The translations under genes were made by a program, and so were the position numbers. Positions 52,250 to 61,034 of a DNA stretch of 64,000 nucleotides are shown here, one piece after another. Source of the DNA: Gemmobacter caeruleus. Its GTDB lineage: Bacteria; Pseudomonadota; Alphaproteobacteria; Rhodobacterales; Rhodobacteraceae. Under the pieces are notes generated by a model. That model saw only the letters and a list, made by a program, of their open reading frames with translations. It was not told the DNA's origin and ran no database searches. Numbering within the stretch: position 1 is the first letter of the stretch; every line of letters starts with the position of its first letter. Location: assembly GCF_008271655.1 (NCBI RefSeq), contig NZ_VKKX01000022.1, positions 434,001 through 498,000 of the forward strand, given 5' to 3'.

Positions 52250-52930
52250 ATGACCGGAAAACGCAACGCGGCACAGACCGAGGAATTCAGCGCGGCCGAA
52301 ATCGGGGCGCTTGCACATTTGTATCGGGGCGAGGTCTATCGCTCAACCGTGTGGCGCACGCGACTGGACACGACGACGAACTGGTCGGTGGTCACGCTGG
52401 GGGTGGCGCTGTCGATCACCTTCAGCTCGCCCGATGCCTCGCCCCTGCCGCTGGTGCTGGTGGGGGTGCTGATCCTGTTCTTTCTGGCGCTCGAGGCGCG
52501 GCGCTATCGGTTTTTCAACGTCTGGCGCGCCCGCGCCCGCTGGATCGAGACGCATTTCTATGTGCCGATGCTGATCGACGGCGACCTGCATACCGAAGAT
52601 GACTGGCAGACGATCCTGGCCCGCGACTATCGCGCACCCCAATACCATGTCAGCTATCTGACCGCGGTCGCGCGGCGGGTGCGGTCGAATTACCTGTGGA
52701 TCCTGCTCATTCAGGCGCTGGCCTATATCGGCAAGCTGCTGGTCCATCCGGCGCCGGTGCGCGACTGGACCGAATTTGTCGGCCGCGCCGATATCGGGCC
52801 GGTTTCCGGTCTGGTCGTGCTGGGGTTGGGGGCGGTCTATATCCTGACCTGGGCGGGGCTGGCGCTTTGGGTCACCCATGCAGATACGCGGCGCAGCAAG
52901 GTGCGCGGGCGCGGCATCTCGATGGGGTGA
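52250..52930 (+). CDS. DUF2270 family membrane protein
   Basis: A 226-residue protein with four hydrophobic helices (WSVVTLGVALSITF, LPLVLVGVLILFFLAL, YLWILLIQALAYIGKLL, GLVVLGLGAVYILTWAGLAL) and the conserved LEARRYRFFNVWRARARWIE and NYLWILLIQ segments of DUF2270. Function is unknown. GGAGGACG precedes the ATG. It is divergent from ccoG; the FNR box lies between them, about 125 bases before this gene, so a role under low oxygen is possible. Confidence 0.85.
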   Translation: MTGKRNAAQTEEFSAAEIGALAHLYRGEVYRSTVWRTRLDTTTNWSVVTLGVALSITFSSPDASPLPLVLVGVLILFFLALEARRYRFFNVWRARARWIETHFYVPMLIDGDLHTEDDWQTILARDYRAPQYHVSYLTAVARRVRSNYLWILLIQALAYIGKLLVHPAPVRDWTEFVGRADIGPVSGLVVLGLGAVYILTWAGLALWVTHADTRRSKVRGRGISMG

Positions 52931-52983
52931 AAAAGGCACCGCTACCCCCAGGAAACGCGCGAACAGGATGGGGCGGCGGTGCC
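52929..52983 (-). terminator. Strong minus-strand terminator beyond the LysR gene
   Basis: GGCACCGC / GCGGTGCC outer stem plus CCCC/GGGG inner stem, followed on the minus strand by TTTTT. It overlaps the DUF2270 stop region. Confidence 0.8.
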
Positions 52984-53005
52984 ATGTCCAGTTTCACGAC
53001 CCGGA
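52929..53005 (-). ncRNA. Candidate FnrL-activated small RNA
   Basis: An FNR box at 53040-53053 sits in a convergent intergenic gap with no gene to serve. If it works at -41.5 on the minus strand, transcription starts at 53005 and ends after about 75 nt at the strong terminator. A GATTCT sequence (53018-53013) sits near the -10 position. The transcript would overlap the last DUF2270 codon only. This is inference from spacing; no expression evidence is available. Confidence 0.4.
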
Positions 53006-53039
53006 CGCAGGCAGAATCGCAGAATTGGCGCGCGCCGCC

Positions 53040-53053
53040 TTGACCTGAATCAA
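53040..53053. promoter_or_regulatory. FNR box in a convergent intergenic region
   Basis: TTGAC-CTGA-ATCAA, overlapping the last codons of the LysR gene. Neither flanking gene starts here. Confidence 0.75.
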
Positions 53054-53943
53054 ATTGGCGGAATCATCGCCGGCTCTGCGGCAGCCTGCCGCAGCACCCA
53101 TTGGCAAAAGGCCCGCAGCGTCGGCCGCTGCGCGCCGGGGCGGGTGATCAGAAAATAGCCCTCGCGCTCGGTATCCTCGAACAGCAGGCGCAGCCGGCCC
53201 GAGGCCAGATCGGCCGCGACAAATGCCTGCGCGATCACCGCGACGCCATGGCCGTTGCGCGCGGCATCCAGCATCAGGTTCCCCGGCAGCGAAATGATCG
53301 CCGCCCCCGCGCGCCGGGTCAGGCCGTGCTTGACGAAAAAGGCGCTGGCCTCGTTGGTGCCCAGTTCCTGCAACCAGGACAGCCCCTCCAGATGCGACAG
53401 GCCGGCGGGGCCGTCCTCGGGCACAAGGCCCGGCGCCGCCACCACCACCACCGAGGAGCGCAGGATCAGCCGCGCCTCCAGCCCCGGCCAGTGGCCATTG
53501 CCATAGCGCAGCCCGACATCGGCCTCGCGGCCGATCTCGCGGTTTTCGGGCGCGGGGTCGATGGTCAGATCGACGCCGGGATGCCGGGCGCGAAAATCGG
53601 GCAGGCGCGGCATCAGCCAGCCGGCGGCAAAGCTGGGCGTGGTGGTGATGCGCAAAGGCGCATTGGCATCGGCCCCGGTCAGCGCGCCCAGCGTGGCGGC
53701 GATCTGGCCAAAGCCCGCCTCCAGCGCCTCGGCCAGGCGGCGCCCTTCGGGGGTCAGCGCCAGCCTGCGCCCGCCGCGTTCGACCAGCGCAAGGCCCAGA
53801 TGCGCCTCAAGCGCGCGAATCTGCTGGCTGATCGCGGCATGGGTCACCCCGATCCGCGCCCCCGCCTGCTCGAGCGAGGCCGCATCTGCAAAGGCCGCAA
53901 AGGCCCGCAATTGCGAAAGCGGGGGAAAGCCGCGCCAGTCCAT
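53050..53943 (-). CDS. LysR family transcriptional regulator, GcvA-like
   Basis: A 297-residue regulator. The N-terminal HTH is LSQLRAFAAFADAASLEQAG followed by RIGVTHAAISQQIRALEAHLG. The effector domain starts near residue 95 (APLRITTTPSFAAGWLMPRL), a start typical of the GcvA/AmpR branch. It is divergent from a 50-residue protein gene, with TTACA/TGTAA palindromes between them, suggesting that it controls that gene and itself. Confidence 0.93.
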   Translation of the reverse strand: MDWRGFPPLSQLRAFAAFADAASLEQAGARIGVTHAAISQQIRALEAHLGLALVERGGRRLALTPEGRRLAEALEAGFGQIAATLGALTGADANAPLRITTTPSFAAGWLMPRLPDFRARHPGVDLTIDPAPENREIGREADVGLRYGNGHWPGLEARLILRSSVVVVAAPGLVPEDGPAGLSHLEGLSWLQELGTNEASAFFVKHGLTRRAGAAIISLPGNLMLDAARNGHGVAVIAQAFVAADLASGRLRLLFEDTEREGYFLITRPGAQRPTLRAFCQWVLRQAAAEPAMIPPI

Positions 53944-53945
53944 CC

Positions 53946-53970
53946 TGTAACCCTGACTTACATCTTGTAA
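53946..53970. promoter_or_regulatory. Palindromic operator cluster between LysR and the small gene
   Basis: TGTAA-N7-TTACA overlaps TTACA-N3-TGTAA, giving three half sites in 25 bases just upstream of the LysR ATG. This is the T-N11-A-like architecture expected of a LysR binding site. Confidence 0.55.
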
Positions 53971-54042
53971 AAAAGCCTGAGTCGCATCCTGCCCTTTACT
54001 GCATTATTTTCAAGACATGACCCGAAGGATCAGGAGGATAAG

Positions 54043-54195
54043 ATGTTAGGGATTTTTGCACAAAGCCTGCTGCTGGCCGCCCGGATGGAGCCGCATCTGC
54101 GCGCCGAGACCGAGGCCCGTCTGCGCCGCGAAGACGAAGAATATCTGCGTCAGGGCCGGCGGTATCGCATGGCCCCGCCCCGCGCCGAAGGCTGA
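54043..54195 (+). CDS. 50-residue unknown protein divergent from LysR
   Basis: The product MLGIFAQSLLLAARMEPHLR continues into a highly charged helix (ETEARLRREDEEYLRQGRR) and a short basic tail. The first 14 residues are hydrophobic and could insert into or lie on the membrane. AGGAGG is ideally spaced before the ATG, and a strong terminator lies 30 bases after the stop. No family is recognised. The LysR-style palindromes and the neighbouring cco genes are the only functional clues. Confidence 0.72.
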   Translation: MLGIFAQSLLLAARMEPHLRAETEARLRREDEEYLRQGRRYRMAPPRAEG

Positions 54196-54224
54196 AGGGC
54201 AACGCATCATGGCAGACCCACAGT

Positions 54225-54254
54225 AAAGGCCCCCGGATCGCTCCGGGGGCCTTT
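54225..54254. terminator. Bidirectional terminator between the small gene and ccoP
   Basis: Perfect 13-bp stem AAAGGCCCCCGGA / TCCGGGGGCCTTT with a 4-nt loop. Confidence 0.88.
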
Positions 54255-54278
54255 GAATTTGTCCCGCTGAGGGGCGGC

Positions 54279-55160
54279 TTATTCGCCGCCGCCCAGACCA
54301 TGCACATAGACCGCCACCGCGCGGATCTCGTCTTCCGAGAGGCGGACGTTCCAGTTCGGCATCACGCCGAAACGGGCATTGGTCACGGAATCCGTCAGGG
54401 TGGCGCGGTCACCGCCATAGAGCCAGACCGCATCGGTCAGGTTCGGCGCGCCCTGTGCCCGGTCGCCGGTGCCGTCTTCGGCATGGCAGGCCGAACAATT
54501 GTCGGCAAAGATCTGCGCCCCGGCCGTGGCCTTGGCCGCGTCGTGATCCTGCTTGGACAGTTGCAGCACATATTCCACCACGTCACCGATCTGCGCCGGC
54601 TCCAGGATGCCATCCGCGCCGAATTTCGGCATTTCCGAATAGCGCGCATCGGCGTCATCGGTGTTGCGGATGCCGTGGGTGATGGTGGTGTGGATGGCCT
54701 CCATGTCGCCACCCCAGAGCCAGTCATCATCCAGCAGGTTGGGATAGCCGACATTGCCGGCCGCCCCCGCCCCGTGGCACTGCGCGCACCAGGTCTTGAA
54801 CACGGCGGCGCCGGCCGATTTGGCATAGCCGTCCAGTTCAGGGTCGGTGGCAATTGCGGTCAGATCGGCCGCGACCAGCTTGGCCTTGATCGGCGCATTG
54901 GCATCGTCAAAACGCTTGATCTCCTCGGCCACGGCAAGACGGGTATCCCCCGCCGCGCTGGTGCCCCAGAGCCCCTGCGTCGCCCCGCTGATCAGCGGCC
55001 AGGCGGGATAGGCGATGCAATAGCCGATGGACCAGATGATCGTCAGGTAAAAGGTCCACAGCCACCAGCGCGGCATCGGATTGTCGAATTCCTGAATGCC
55101 GTCCCAGTCATGGCCGGTGGTGGCCACCTCACCCGGTTTCTTCACTTGTTTGGCGCACAT
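54279..55160 (-). CDS. ccoP: cbb3 oxidase dihaem subunit CcoP
   Basis: A 293-residue membrane-anchored dihaem cytochrome c. One N-terminal helix ([20 protein letters not shown]) follows [13 protein letters not shown], the standard CcoP start. Haem motifs are [13 protein letters not shown] and [13 protein letters not shown], each with a later methionine ligand (YSEMPKFG and FGVMPNWN). It passes electrons from soluble cytochromes toward CcoO and CcoN. Confidence 0.97.
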   Translation of the reverse strand: MCAKQVKKPGEVATTGHDWDGIQEFDNPMPRWWLWTFYLTIIWSIGYCIAYPAWPLISGATQGLWGTSAAGDTRLAVAEEIKRFDDANAPIKAKLVAADLTAIATDPELDGYAKSAGAAVFKTWCAQCHGAGAAGNVGYPNLLDDDWLWGGDMEAIHTTITHGIRNTDDADARYSEMPKFGADGILEPAQIGDVVEYVLQLSKQDHDAAKATAGAQIFADNCSACHAEDGTGDRAQGAPNLTDAVWLYGGDRATLTDSVTNARFGVMPNWNVRLSEDEIRAVAVYVHGLGGGE

Positions 55161-55163
55161 GGT

Positions 55164-55358
55164 TCACGCCTCCTTGTAGTTGCGGGCCGCTTCCGCAGCG
55201 GGACGCTTTTCGTTGCGGAAGATCGAGTTGGCGGCTTCGTCCTGAAGCTTGCCGCTGCCCGGGCGGAAGGCATAGACCACCACCCCCACGAACAAAGCGG
55301 TCATCAGGATCAGCATCCAGCTATCGGCAAAGTGGCGAAGGAAGGAATAGGTATCCAT
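55164..55358 (-). CDS. ccoQ: cbb3 oxidase small subunit CcoQ
   Basis: A 64-residue single-helix protein (WMLILMTALFVGVVVYAFRP) with the usual CcoQ N terminus MDTYSFLRHFAD. It stabilises the complex. It sits between ccoO and ccoP with 3 bases to ccoP. Confidence 0.94.
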   Translation of the reverse strand: MDTYSFLRHFADSWMLILMTALFVGVVVYAFRPGSGKLQDEAANSIFRNEKRPAAEAARNYKEA

Positions 55359-55368
55359 GCCCCCCTCC

Positions 55369-56094
55369 TCAGCGGTTCGGGTCGGGCTGGAAGGTCGAGA
55401 AATCGACCATCGTGCCCAACACTTGCAGATAAGCCACCAGGGCGTCCATCTCGGTCAGCGCGGCCTGCCCGTCGAAATTGCGGACCTGCGCCTTGGGATA
55501 GCGGGCCAGCAACCCTTCGGTATCGGCATTCGGATCGGCCTGGGCCACGAAATCGGCCTTGCCGTTTTCCATCATCTCGTCCGAATAGGGCACGCCCACC
55601 ACGCGGTTGGCCCACATGCTGTCGCCGATCAGTTCCGGCTCCAGTTCATGAGTCATCAGATGCGCGTATTTCGGCATCACCGATTCCGGCACCACGGATT
55701 GCGGGTTGATCAGGTGATCGACATGCCATTCGTCCGAATAGCGGCCGCCGACGCGGGCCAGATCCGGCCCGGTGCGTTTCGACCCCCACTGGAACGGATG
55801 GTCATACATCGATTCCGCCGCCAGGCTGTAATGGCCATAGCGTTCGACCTCATCCCGCATCGGGCGGATCATCTGGCTGTGGCAGACATAGCAGCCTTCG
55901 CGAACATAGATCTCGCGCCCGGCCAGTTCGAGCGGGCTGTAGGGGCGCACCCCTTCAACCTTCTCGATGGTGTTTTCGAGGTAGAACAGCGGCACGATCT
56001 GCACCAGACCGCCGATCGTCACCACGAGGAAGGACAGAACGAGCAGCAGCGTCGCATGCGTCTCGATGGCCTTGTGTTTGTCAAGAAAAGCCAT
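55369..56094 (-). CDS. ccoO: cbb3 oxidase monohaem subunit CcoO
   Basis: A 241-residue membrane-anchored cytochrome c. The N-terminal helix ([20 protein letters not shown]) is followed by the haem motif [20 protein letters not shown] and a later axial methionine in VMPKYAHL. It begins [14 protein letters not shown] as is usual. It lies 12 bases downstream of ccoN. Confidence 0.97.
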   Translation of the reverse strand: MAFLDKHKAIETHATLLLVLSFLVVTIGGLVQIVPLFYLENTIEKVEGVRPYSPLELAGREIYVREGCYVCHSQMIRPMRDEVERYGHYSLAAESMYDHPFQWGSKRTGPDLARVGGRYSDEWHVDHLINPQSVVPESVMPKYAHLMTHELEPELIGDSMWANRVVGVPYSDEMMENGKADFVAQADPNADTEGLLARYPKAQVRNFDGQAALTEMDALVAYLQVLGTMVDFSTFQPDPNR

Positions 56095-56106
56095 GCTTGC
56101 CCCTCC

Positions 56107-57714
56107 TCATTCCGCCGGGACGAAGTCGTTCGCGTTGACCGGCGCCTTGGCCGGCTGCGCACGAACGGTCATCACGAGGTTGTAGCACATGATCAGCGCC
56201 CCGATCAGGAACATCAGACCACCCGTGCCGCGCACCACATACATCGGGTATTTCGCGGCCACCGTGTCGGCGAAAGCGTTTACGAGGAACCCGTTCGCAT
56301 CCACTTCGCGCCACATCAGGCCCTCCATGATGCCGGTCACCCACATCGAGGCGGCGTAAAGCACGATCCCGATGGTGGCGAGCCAGAAGTGCCAGCTGAC
56401 CAGACGCAGCGAATAAAGCCGCTCGCGGTTCCACAGGCGCGGCACCAGGAAATAGAGCGCGCCGAAGGTGATCATGCCGTTCCAGCCAAGCGCGCCGGAA
56501 TGGACGTGACCGATGGTCCAGTCGGTATAATGCGACAGCGAGTTCACCGCCTTGATCGACATCATCGGGCCTTCAAAGGTGGACATGCCGTAAAAGCCGA
56601 CCGACACCACCATCATGCGGATGATCGGATCGGTGCGCAGCTTGTCCCAGGCGCCCGACAGCGTCATCAGGCCGTTGATCATGCCACCCCAGGACGGCAT
56701 CCACAGCATGACCGAGAAAACCATGCCCAGCGTCGCAGCCCAATCGGGCAGCGCGGTATAATGCAGGTGGTGCGGACCGGCCCAGATATAGAGGAAGATC
56801 AGCGCCCAGAAGTGGATGATCGACAGCTTGTAGCTGTAGACCGGGCGTTCCGCCTGTTTCGGCACGAAGTAATACATCATGCCCAGGAAGCCCGCGGTCA
56901 GGAAGAAGCCCACGGCGTTGTGGCCATACCACCATTGCGTCATCGCGTCCTGCACGCCGCTGAACAGCGACACCGACTTGGACGAGAACATGCTGACCGG
57001 AATCGCCAGGTTGTTCACCACATGCAGCATGGCCACGGTGATGATCATCGACAGCAGGAACCAGTTCGCCACATAGATGTGGGGTTCCTTGCGCATGATC
57101 AGCGTGCCCATGAAGACCAGCAGGAACGACACCCAGACGACCACGATCCACCAGTCGATATACCAGACGGTCTCGGCATATTCCTTGCCTTGCGTGCCGC
57201 CCAGCACATAGGAGGTCGCGGCCAGCACGATCATCAGTTGCCAGCCCCAGAACACGAACCAGCCCAGATTGCCGCCCCACAGCCGCGTGGCGCAGGTGCG
57301 CTGCACGATGTAGAAGGCCGACATGATCAGGGCATTGCCGCCAAAGGCGAAAATCACCGCCGAGGTGTGCAGCGGACGCAGGCGCCCGAAGTTCAGGATG
57401 CCATCCACGCCCGGAATGTTGAGCGACGGAAAGGCAAGCTGGAAGGCGATGATGACACCGACCAGAAAGCCGACGACGCCCCAGAAGGCCGTCGCGATCA
57501 CGCCGGCGCGCACGACGCCGTCGTTATAGGTGTTGCGGTCAACCACCACCGCCGGTTCATACATGCGCCGCAACACCCAGATGAAGGTGATGGCAGCCGC
57601 AAGCATGACGACGATCGCGTTCACCGTATAGGCGAGGTCATGCCCGTATTGGGCGGCAATCGCGGCAAAGACCGCGATCGCGCCCAGCACGACCAATTTA
57701 ACGTAATCCCACAT
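56107..57714 (-). CDS. ccoN: cbb3 oxidase catalytic subunit CcoN
   Basis: A 535-residue haem-copper oxidase subunit (C family) with about twelve helices, low-spin haem b and the high-spin haem b3-CuB site. Diagnostic pieces include [20 protein letters not shown], the [15 protein letters not shown] CuB segment and the [15 protein letters not shown] region. The start [11 protein letters not shown] is chosen over an ATG ten codons upstream because it begins immediately before the first helix. It heads ccoNOQP, with an FNR box about 100 bases upstream. Confidence 0.97.
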   Translation of the reverse strand: MWDYVKLVVLGAIAVFAAIAAQYGHDLAYTVNAIVVMLAAAITFIWVLRRMYEPAVVVDRNTYNDGVVRAGVIATAFWGVVGFLVGVIIAFQLAFPSLNIPGVDGILNFGRLRPLHTSAVIFAFGGNALIMSAFYIVQRTCATRLWGGNLGWFVFWGWQLMIVLAATSYVLGGTQGKEYAETVWYIDWWIVVVWVSFLLVFMGTLIMRKEPHIYVANWFLLSMIITVAMLHVVNNLAIPVSMFSSKSVSLFSGVQDAMTQWWYGHNAVGFFLTAGFLGMMYYFVPKQAERPVYSYKLSIIHFWALIFLYIWAGPHHLHYTALPDWAATLGMVFSVMLWMPSWGGMINGLMTLSGAWDKLRTDPIIRMMVVSVGFYGMSTFEGPMMSIKAVNSLSHYTDWTIGHVHSGALGWNGMITFGALYFLVPRLWNRERLYSLRLVSWHFWLATIGIVLYAASMWVTGIMEGLMWREVDANGFLVNAFADTVAAKYPMYVVRGTGGLMFLIGALIMCYNLVMTVRAQPAKAPVNANDFVPAE

Positions 57715-57811
57715 TTTGCGTCCCTTCGTCTTGGCCCGATCCACCGGTCAACGCGAGTCGTCCGGGCACTTTTTGACCATTCCGCTTTCGCAGAACACGG
57801 CCTGTCAAACC

Positions 57812-57825
57812 TTGATCCATATCAA
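57812..57825. promoter_or_regulatory. FNR box upstream of ccoNOQP
   Basis: Perfect TTGAT-CCAT-ATCAA, 98 bases before the ccoN ATG. Confidence 0.88.
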
Positions 57826-57843
57826 CCCAAAGGCCACTCGCGC

Positions 57844-57857
57844 TTGATCGAGGTCAA
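57844..57857. promoter_or_regulatory. FNR box upstream of the universal stress protein gene
   Basis: TTGAT-CGAG-GTCAA. With a -10-like TAGATT at 57880-57885 the start falls near 57892, which puts the box at -41.5, the class II position. Confidence 0.82.
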
Positions 57858-57920
57858 TGCGGCACAATGGCATAGTGCATAGATTTACAACAGTTTCCAC
57901 TCACCTGAGGAGCGATTGAG

Positions 57921-58766
57921 ATGAGCTTCAGATCCATGATGACGATCGTGACCTCGCCCGAGGACGCAAATCCCGCCATTTCAGGCGCGGCGCAGTTGGC
58001 GCAACTGACCGATGCGCATCTTGATGCGCTGGCCCTGGGCGTGGACCGCACGCAGGCCGGCTATTCCTATCTGGGCGGCGGCGGGGTGTTCCTCCAGGTC
58101 GCATTGGAACGCGCCGAGACCGACGCCCGCGAGGCCGAGGCCGCCGCGCGCGCGGCCCTGGAAAACCAGCCCGTTTCGCTGCGCTGGTCGCTGGAAAGTG
58201 CCGTGGCGCAGGTCGGGGCGTTGAATGAACTGGTGGCGCTGCGGGCGCGTTTCGCCGATCTGGTGGTGTTGCCGCGCCCCTATGGCAAGGGCAAGGGCGT
58301 CGAGGCCGAAGCCGTGCTGGAGGCGTCGCTGTTCGAGGGGCAGGCCCCGGTGCTGGTCCTGCCCGAAAAGCCGCTGCCCGCCGCCCTGCCCCAGCGGGTC
58401 GTCATCGGCTGGAACCAGAGCCGCGAGGCGATGGTGGCGGTGCGCCGCGCGCTGCCCTTCCTCAAGGCGGCCAAGCTGGTGGATATCGCGGTGATCGACC
58501 CGCCGCAGCACGGGCCGGAACGGTCTGATCCGGGCGGGATGCTGTGTCAGCTGCTGGTCCGCCATGGCATCAAGGCCGAGGTCTCGGTGCTGGCGCGCAC
58601 CATGCCGCGCATCTCGGACGTGCTGAACCGGCATGTGCGCGACATGGATGGCGACCTTCTGGTGATGGGCGCCTATGGCCATTCCCGCTTTCGCGAGGCG
58701 ATTCTGGGCGGGGCGACGCGCAACATGCTGGAACAGGCCGAAGTGCCGGTTTTCATGGCGCATTGA
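57921..58766 (+). CDS. Universal stress protein (tandem UspA domains)
   Basis: A 281-residue protein made of two Usp domains. The second has VVIGWNQSREAMVAVRRALP and the ATP-loop motif GAYGHSRFREAILGGATRN; the first is degenerate. It is divergent from ccoN in an arrangement common in the Rhodobacter group. GAGGAG precedes the ATG, and an FNR box is at the class II position, so it is expected to be induced at low oxygen. A terminator directly follows. Confidence 0.92.
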   Translation: MSFRSMMTIVTSPEDANPAISGAAQLAQLTDAHLDALALGVDRTQAGYSYLGGGGVFLQVALERAETDAREAEAAARAALENQPVSLRWSLESAVAQVGALNELVALRARFADLVVLPRPYGKGKGVEAEAVLEASLFEGQAPVLVLPEKPLPAALPQRVVIGWNQSREAMVAVRRALPFLKAAKLVDIAVIDPPQHGPERSDPGGMLCQLLVRHGIKAEVSVLARTMPRISDVLNRHVRDMDGDLLVMGAYGHSRFREAILGGATRNMLEQAEVPVFMAH

Positions 58767-58786
58767 GGCCCGCGGCGGGCCTCTTT
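58765..58786 (+). terminator. Short intrinsic terminator of the universal stress gene
   Basis: GAGGCCC / GGGCCTC stem, 5-nt loop, then TTT; it overlaps the stop codon. Confidence 0.6.
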
Positions 58787-58802
58787 CACGCCGGGGGCGG
58801 CC

Positions 58803-59147
58803 TCAGCCCCATCTTTCCCGGCTGTCGGCGGGCGCCTCATCGCGCGCCGACAGTCCGTAATCGCGCAGCACTTGCGCGACGCGCAGCCGGTAATCGCGAC
58901 ACACCCCGCCCCGGCCAAGCGCCTGGGCACGGCGGTGTTCGGGCTGGTTGCGCCAGTGGTGCAGCGCCTCCTCGCTGTCAAAGAAGGACAGCGACAGCAT
59001 CTTGCCCGGCGTGGTCAGGCTGCTGAACCGTTCGACCGACAGGAAGCCCGGCACCCGCTCCAGTTCCGCGCGCAGGGCGGCGGCCTGATCCAGATAGTCA
59101 TCCGCACGCCCCGGGGCCGGCTCCACCTCGAAGATCACGGCGATCAT
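58803..59147 (-). CDS. Antibiotic biosynthesis monooxygenase (ABM) family protein
   Basis: A 114-residue ferredoxin-like dimeric alpha-beta barrel protein: [20 protein letters not shown], then [20 protein letters not shown] and [20 protein letters not shown]. Members include quinol monooxygenases and haem-degrading enzymes; the substrate is not predictable. It overlaps the NIPSNAP gene by 4 bases and is co-transcribed with it under the divergent ArsR-type regulator. Confidence 0.88.
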   Translation of the reverse strand: MIAVIFEVEPAPGRADDYLDQAAALRAELERVPGFLSVERFSSLTTPGKMLSLSFFDSEEALHHWRNQPEHRRAQALGRGGVCRDYRLRVAQVLRDYGLSARDEAPADSRERWG

Positions 59148-59473
59148 GGCGTCCCCTTCTGCCCATGCGGCGCCGAGGCCAGCCGCAGAAAGGTGCGATC
59201 CTCGCGCAGGATGAAGCGTTCCTTTTGCGCAAAGGCGTAATTTTTCTGCCCCAGCGGATCGGCGGCCAGCCGCGCGCGATAGGCCTCGTATTCCGCCAGC
59301 GAGGGGATGTTGTAGATGCCATATGCCAGCGTCGAAGACCCCTCATGCGGGGCGAAATAGCCGATCAGATCGGCGCCGCAGCGCGGAATGGCCTGGCCCC
59401 AGTTGCGGGCATAGGTTTCAAACTGCGCCCTTTGGGTCGGGTCGATCTGATAGCGGATGATACAGGTCAGCAT
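59144..59473 (-). CDS. NIPSNAP family protein
   Basis: A 109-residue dimeric alpha-beta barrel protein: [20 protein letters not shown], then [20 protein letters not shown] and a [12 protein letters not shown] segment. NIPSNAP domains are related to ABM domains, and the function is unknown. The start gives the correct family N terminus; a long upstream frame is an artefact. It is first in the two-gene operon and 72 bases from the divergent regulator. Confidence 0.87.
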   Translation of the reverse strand: MLTCIIRYQIDPTQRAQFETYARNWGQAIPRCGADLIGYFAPHEGSSTLAYGIYNIPSLAEYEAYRARLAADPLGQKNYAFAQKERFILREDRTFLRLASAPHGQKGTP

Positions 59474-59527
59474 GGGGCCTCCGGCAATTGCTCTGCCCCC
59501 ATATTGCCTATTGTCCGCAACTGATGT

Positions 59528-59543
59528 TTCGATCAGGATCGAA
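59528..59543. promoter_or_regulatory. Perfect palindrome in front of the ArsR-type regulator
   Basis: TTCGATC-AG-GATCGAA ends 2 bases before the regulator ATG. It is the likely autoregulatory operator covering both divergent units. Confidence 0.6.
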
Positions 59544-59545
59544 GC

Positions 59546-60226
59546 ATGAAGGATGGACCCGATATCGCCCTGACCGCCGCGCTGATCGGTGACCCGGCCC
59601 GCGCCAATATCCTGTCCGCGCTGATGTCGGGCAAGGCGCTGACCGCGCGCGAGCTGTCGGATGAGGCTGGGATCACCGCGCAGACCGCCTCCAGCCACCT
59701 GCGCAAGCTGCTGGAGGGTGGGCTGATTGCCGCGACGGCACAGGGGCGGCACCGCTATTTCACCCTGTCCGGCGCCGAGGCGGCCCGGCTGATCGAGGCG
59801 CTGATGGGCTTTGCCGCCGCGCGCGGGCAGTTGCGGCACCGCACCGGGCCGCGCGACCCGGCCTTGCGTGCCGCGCGGCTGTGCTACAACCATCTGGCGG
59901 GCGAGGCCGGGGTTCAGCTTTACGAAAGCCTGATCGCGCGCGGCCATCTGATGCTGGCGCCCGACGGCCCGGCACTGACCGGGGCGGGCACCGCCTTTCT
60001 GCACACGATGGGCATCGCCCCCGAGGGGCTGCGCCGCAAGCCGCTCTGCCGTGCCTGCCTTGACTGGAGCGAAAGGCGCAGCCATCTGGCCGGGCCGGTC
60101 GGCCAGGCCTTGCTGACACGGATGCAGGAAATGGGCTGGATCACCCGGATCGGCGACAGCCGCGCGCTGCGTTTCACCCCGACGGGCCGCGCGGCCTTTG
60201 ACCACGCCTTTCCGCCGCCGGGCTGA
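59546..60226 (+). CDS. ArsR-like winged-helix transcriptional regulator
   Basis: A 226-residue regulator. The HTH is [40 protein letters not shown] and [20 protein letters not shown]. The C-terminal half ([20 protein letters not shown], then [20 protein letters not shown]) is a conserved extension with a C-x2-C that could bind metal or sense thiols. It is divergent from the NIPSNAP-ABM pair, with a palindrome at the start codon. Its C terminus meets the fnrL stop head to head (adjacent bases). Confidence 0.9.
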   Translation: MKDGPDIALTAALIGDPARANILSALMSGKALTARELSDEAGITAQTASSHLRKLLEGGLIAATAQGRHRYFTLSGAEAARLIEALMGFAAARGQLRHRTGPRDPALRAARLCYNHLAGEAGVQLYESLIARGHLMLAPDGPALTGAGTAFLHTMGIAPEGLRRKPLCRACLDWSERRSHLAGPVGQALLTRMQEMGWITRIGDSRALRFTPTGRAAFDHAFPPPG

Positions 60227-60967
60227 TCAGCCCAGCACGCCGCCATCGCTGTCATCGCCCGCCTCGTCCATCAGGCGGTCGAAATCGGGGATCGTGACAT
60301 GGCGCTTGCCATCCAGATGGATCACCCCGTCCCGCTTCAGCGCCGAGATCTGGCGGCTGACGGTTTCCAGCGTCAGGCCCAGATAATCGGCCATCTCCTC
60401 GCGCGTCAGTGGCAGATCGAAGATCAGCGCGCCCTTGGGCGTCTTGAGCCGCAGGCTGGCATCGCGCCGCGCGATGATGCCCAGCAGCGAGGCGATCTTT
60501 TCGCGCGCGGTCTTGCGGCCCAGAAGCAGCATCCATTCGCGCGCGGCATCCAGCTCGTCCAGCGTCATTTCCAGCAGGCGCTGCGCCACGCGCGGCGTCG
60601 TCACCATCATGTCTTCAAAGGGTTTCTTGCGGAAACAGCACATGACCAGATCGGTGGTGGCCGTCACGTCATAGGCGGCGGTCGCCCGGCCCGGACGGCC
60701 CACGAAATCCGACGGCAGCAACATGCCGACCATCTGGCGCCGCCCATCCTCAAGCGTCTGGGTCAGCGTGGCGATGCCCGACACGACGGAGGCCACGAAA
60801 TCCATCCGGTCGCCCGACCAGATCACGGTCTGGCCGGCCTGATAGCTGCGATAGTATTTGATCTGCTCCAGCCGGGCCAGTTCGTCCGTTTCGCAACGGG
60901 CGCAGACGGCGCGGTGGCGGATCGGACAATCCCCGCACTCGTGATGCACAAGGTGCATGTCCTGCAT
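60227..60967 (-). CDS. fnrL: Oxygen-sensing Crp/Fnr regulator FnrL
   Basis: A 246-residue FNR protein. Cysteines at C11, C14, C22 and C25 (HECGDCPIRHRAVCARC) plus a CC in LVMCCFRKK provide the 4Fe-4S ligands. The DNA-binding helix is TREEMADYLGLTLETVSRQI with the E-SR pattern that reads TTGAT. The start is the ATG with GGAAG ahead; an ATG three codons later is an alternative. It is divergent from hemN with an FNR box between them, and it should control the cco, usp and hemN promoters in this window. Confidence 0.96.
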   Translation of the reverse strand: MQDMHLVHHECGDCPIRHRAVCARCETDELARLEQIKYYRSYQAGQTVIWSGDRMDFVASVVSGIATLTQTLEDGRRQMVGMLLPSDFVGRPGRATAAYDVTATTDLVMCCFRKKPFEDMMVTTPRVAQRLLEMTLDELDAAREWMLLLGRKTAREKIASLLGIIARRDASLRLKTPKGALIFDLPLTREEMADYLGLTLETVSRQISALKRDGVIHLDGKRHVTIPDFDRLMDEAGDDSDGGVLG

Positions 60968-60986
60968 CTGGCTTCCGTTTCCTGAC

Positions 60987-61000
60987 TTGATTTACATCAA
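60987..61000. promoter_or_regulatory. FNR box between fnrL and hemN
   Basis: Perfect TTGAT-TTAC-ATCAA. Its centre is exactly 41.5 bases upstream of the A of the hemN ATG. Confidence 0.88.
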
Positions 61001-61034
61001 TGCTGTTTCGCGGCGTTCCGGCGAATTTATCCCC

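Noticed and set aside
55357-57882. 841-codon plus-strand frame opposite ccoO and ccoN
   Set aside because: Antisense to the oxidase genes and crossing the FNR boxes; His-rich shadow composition.
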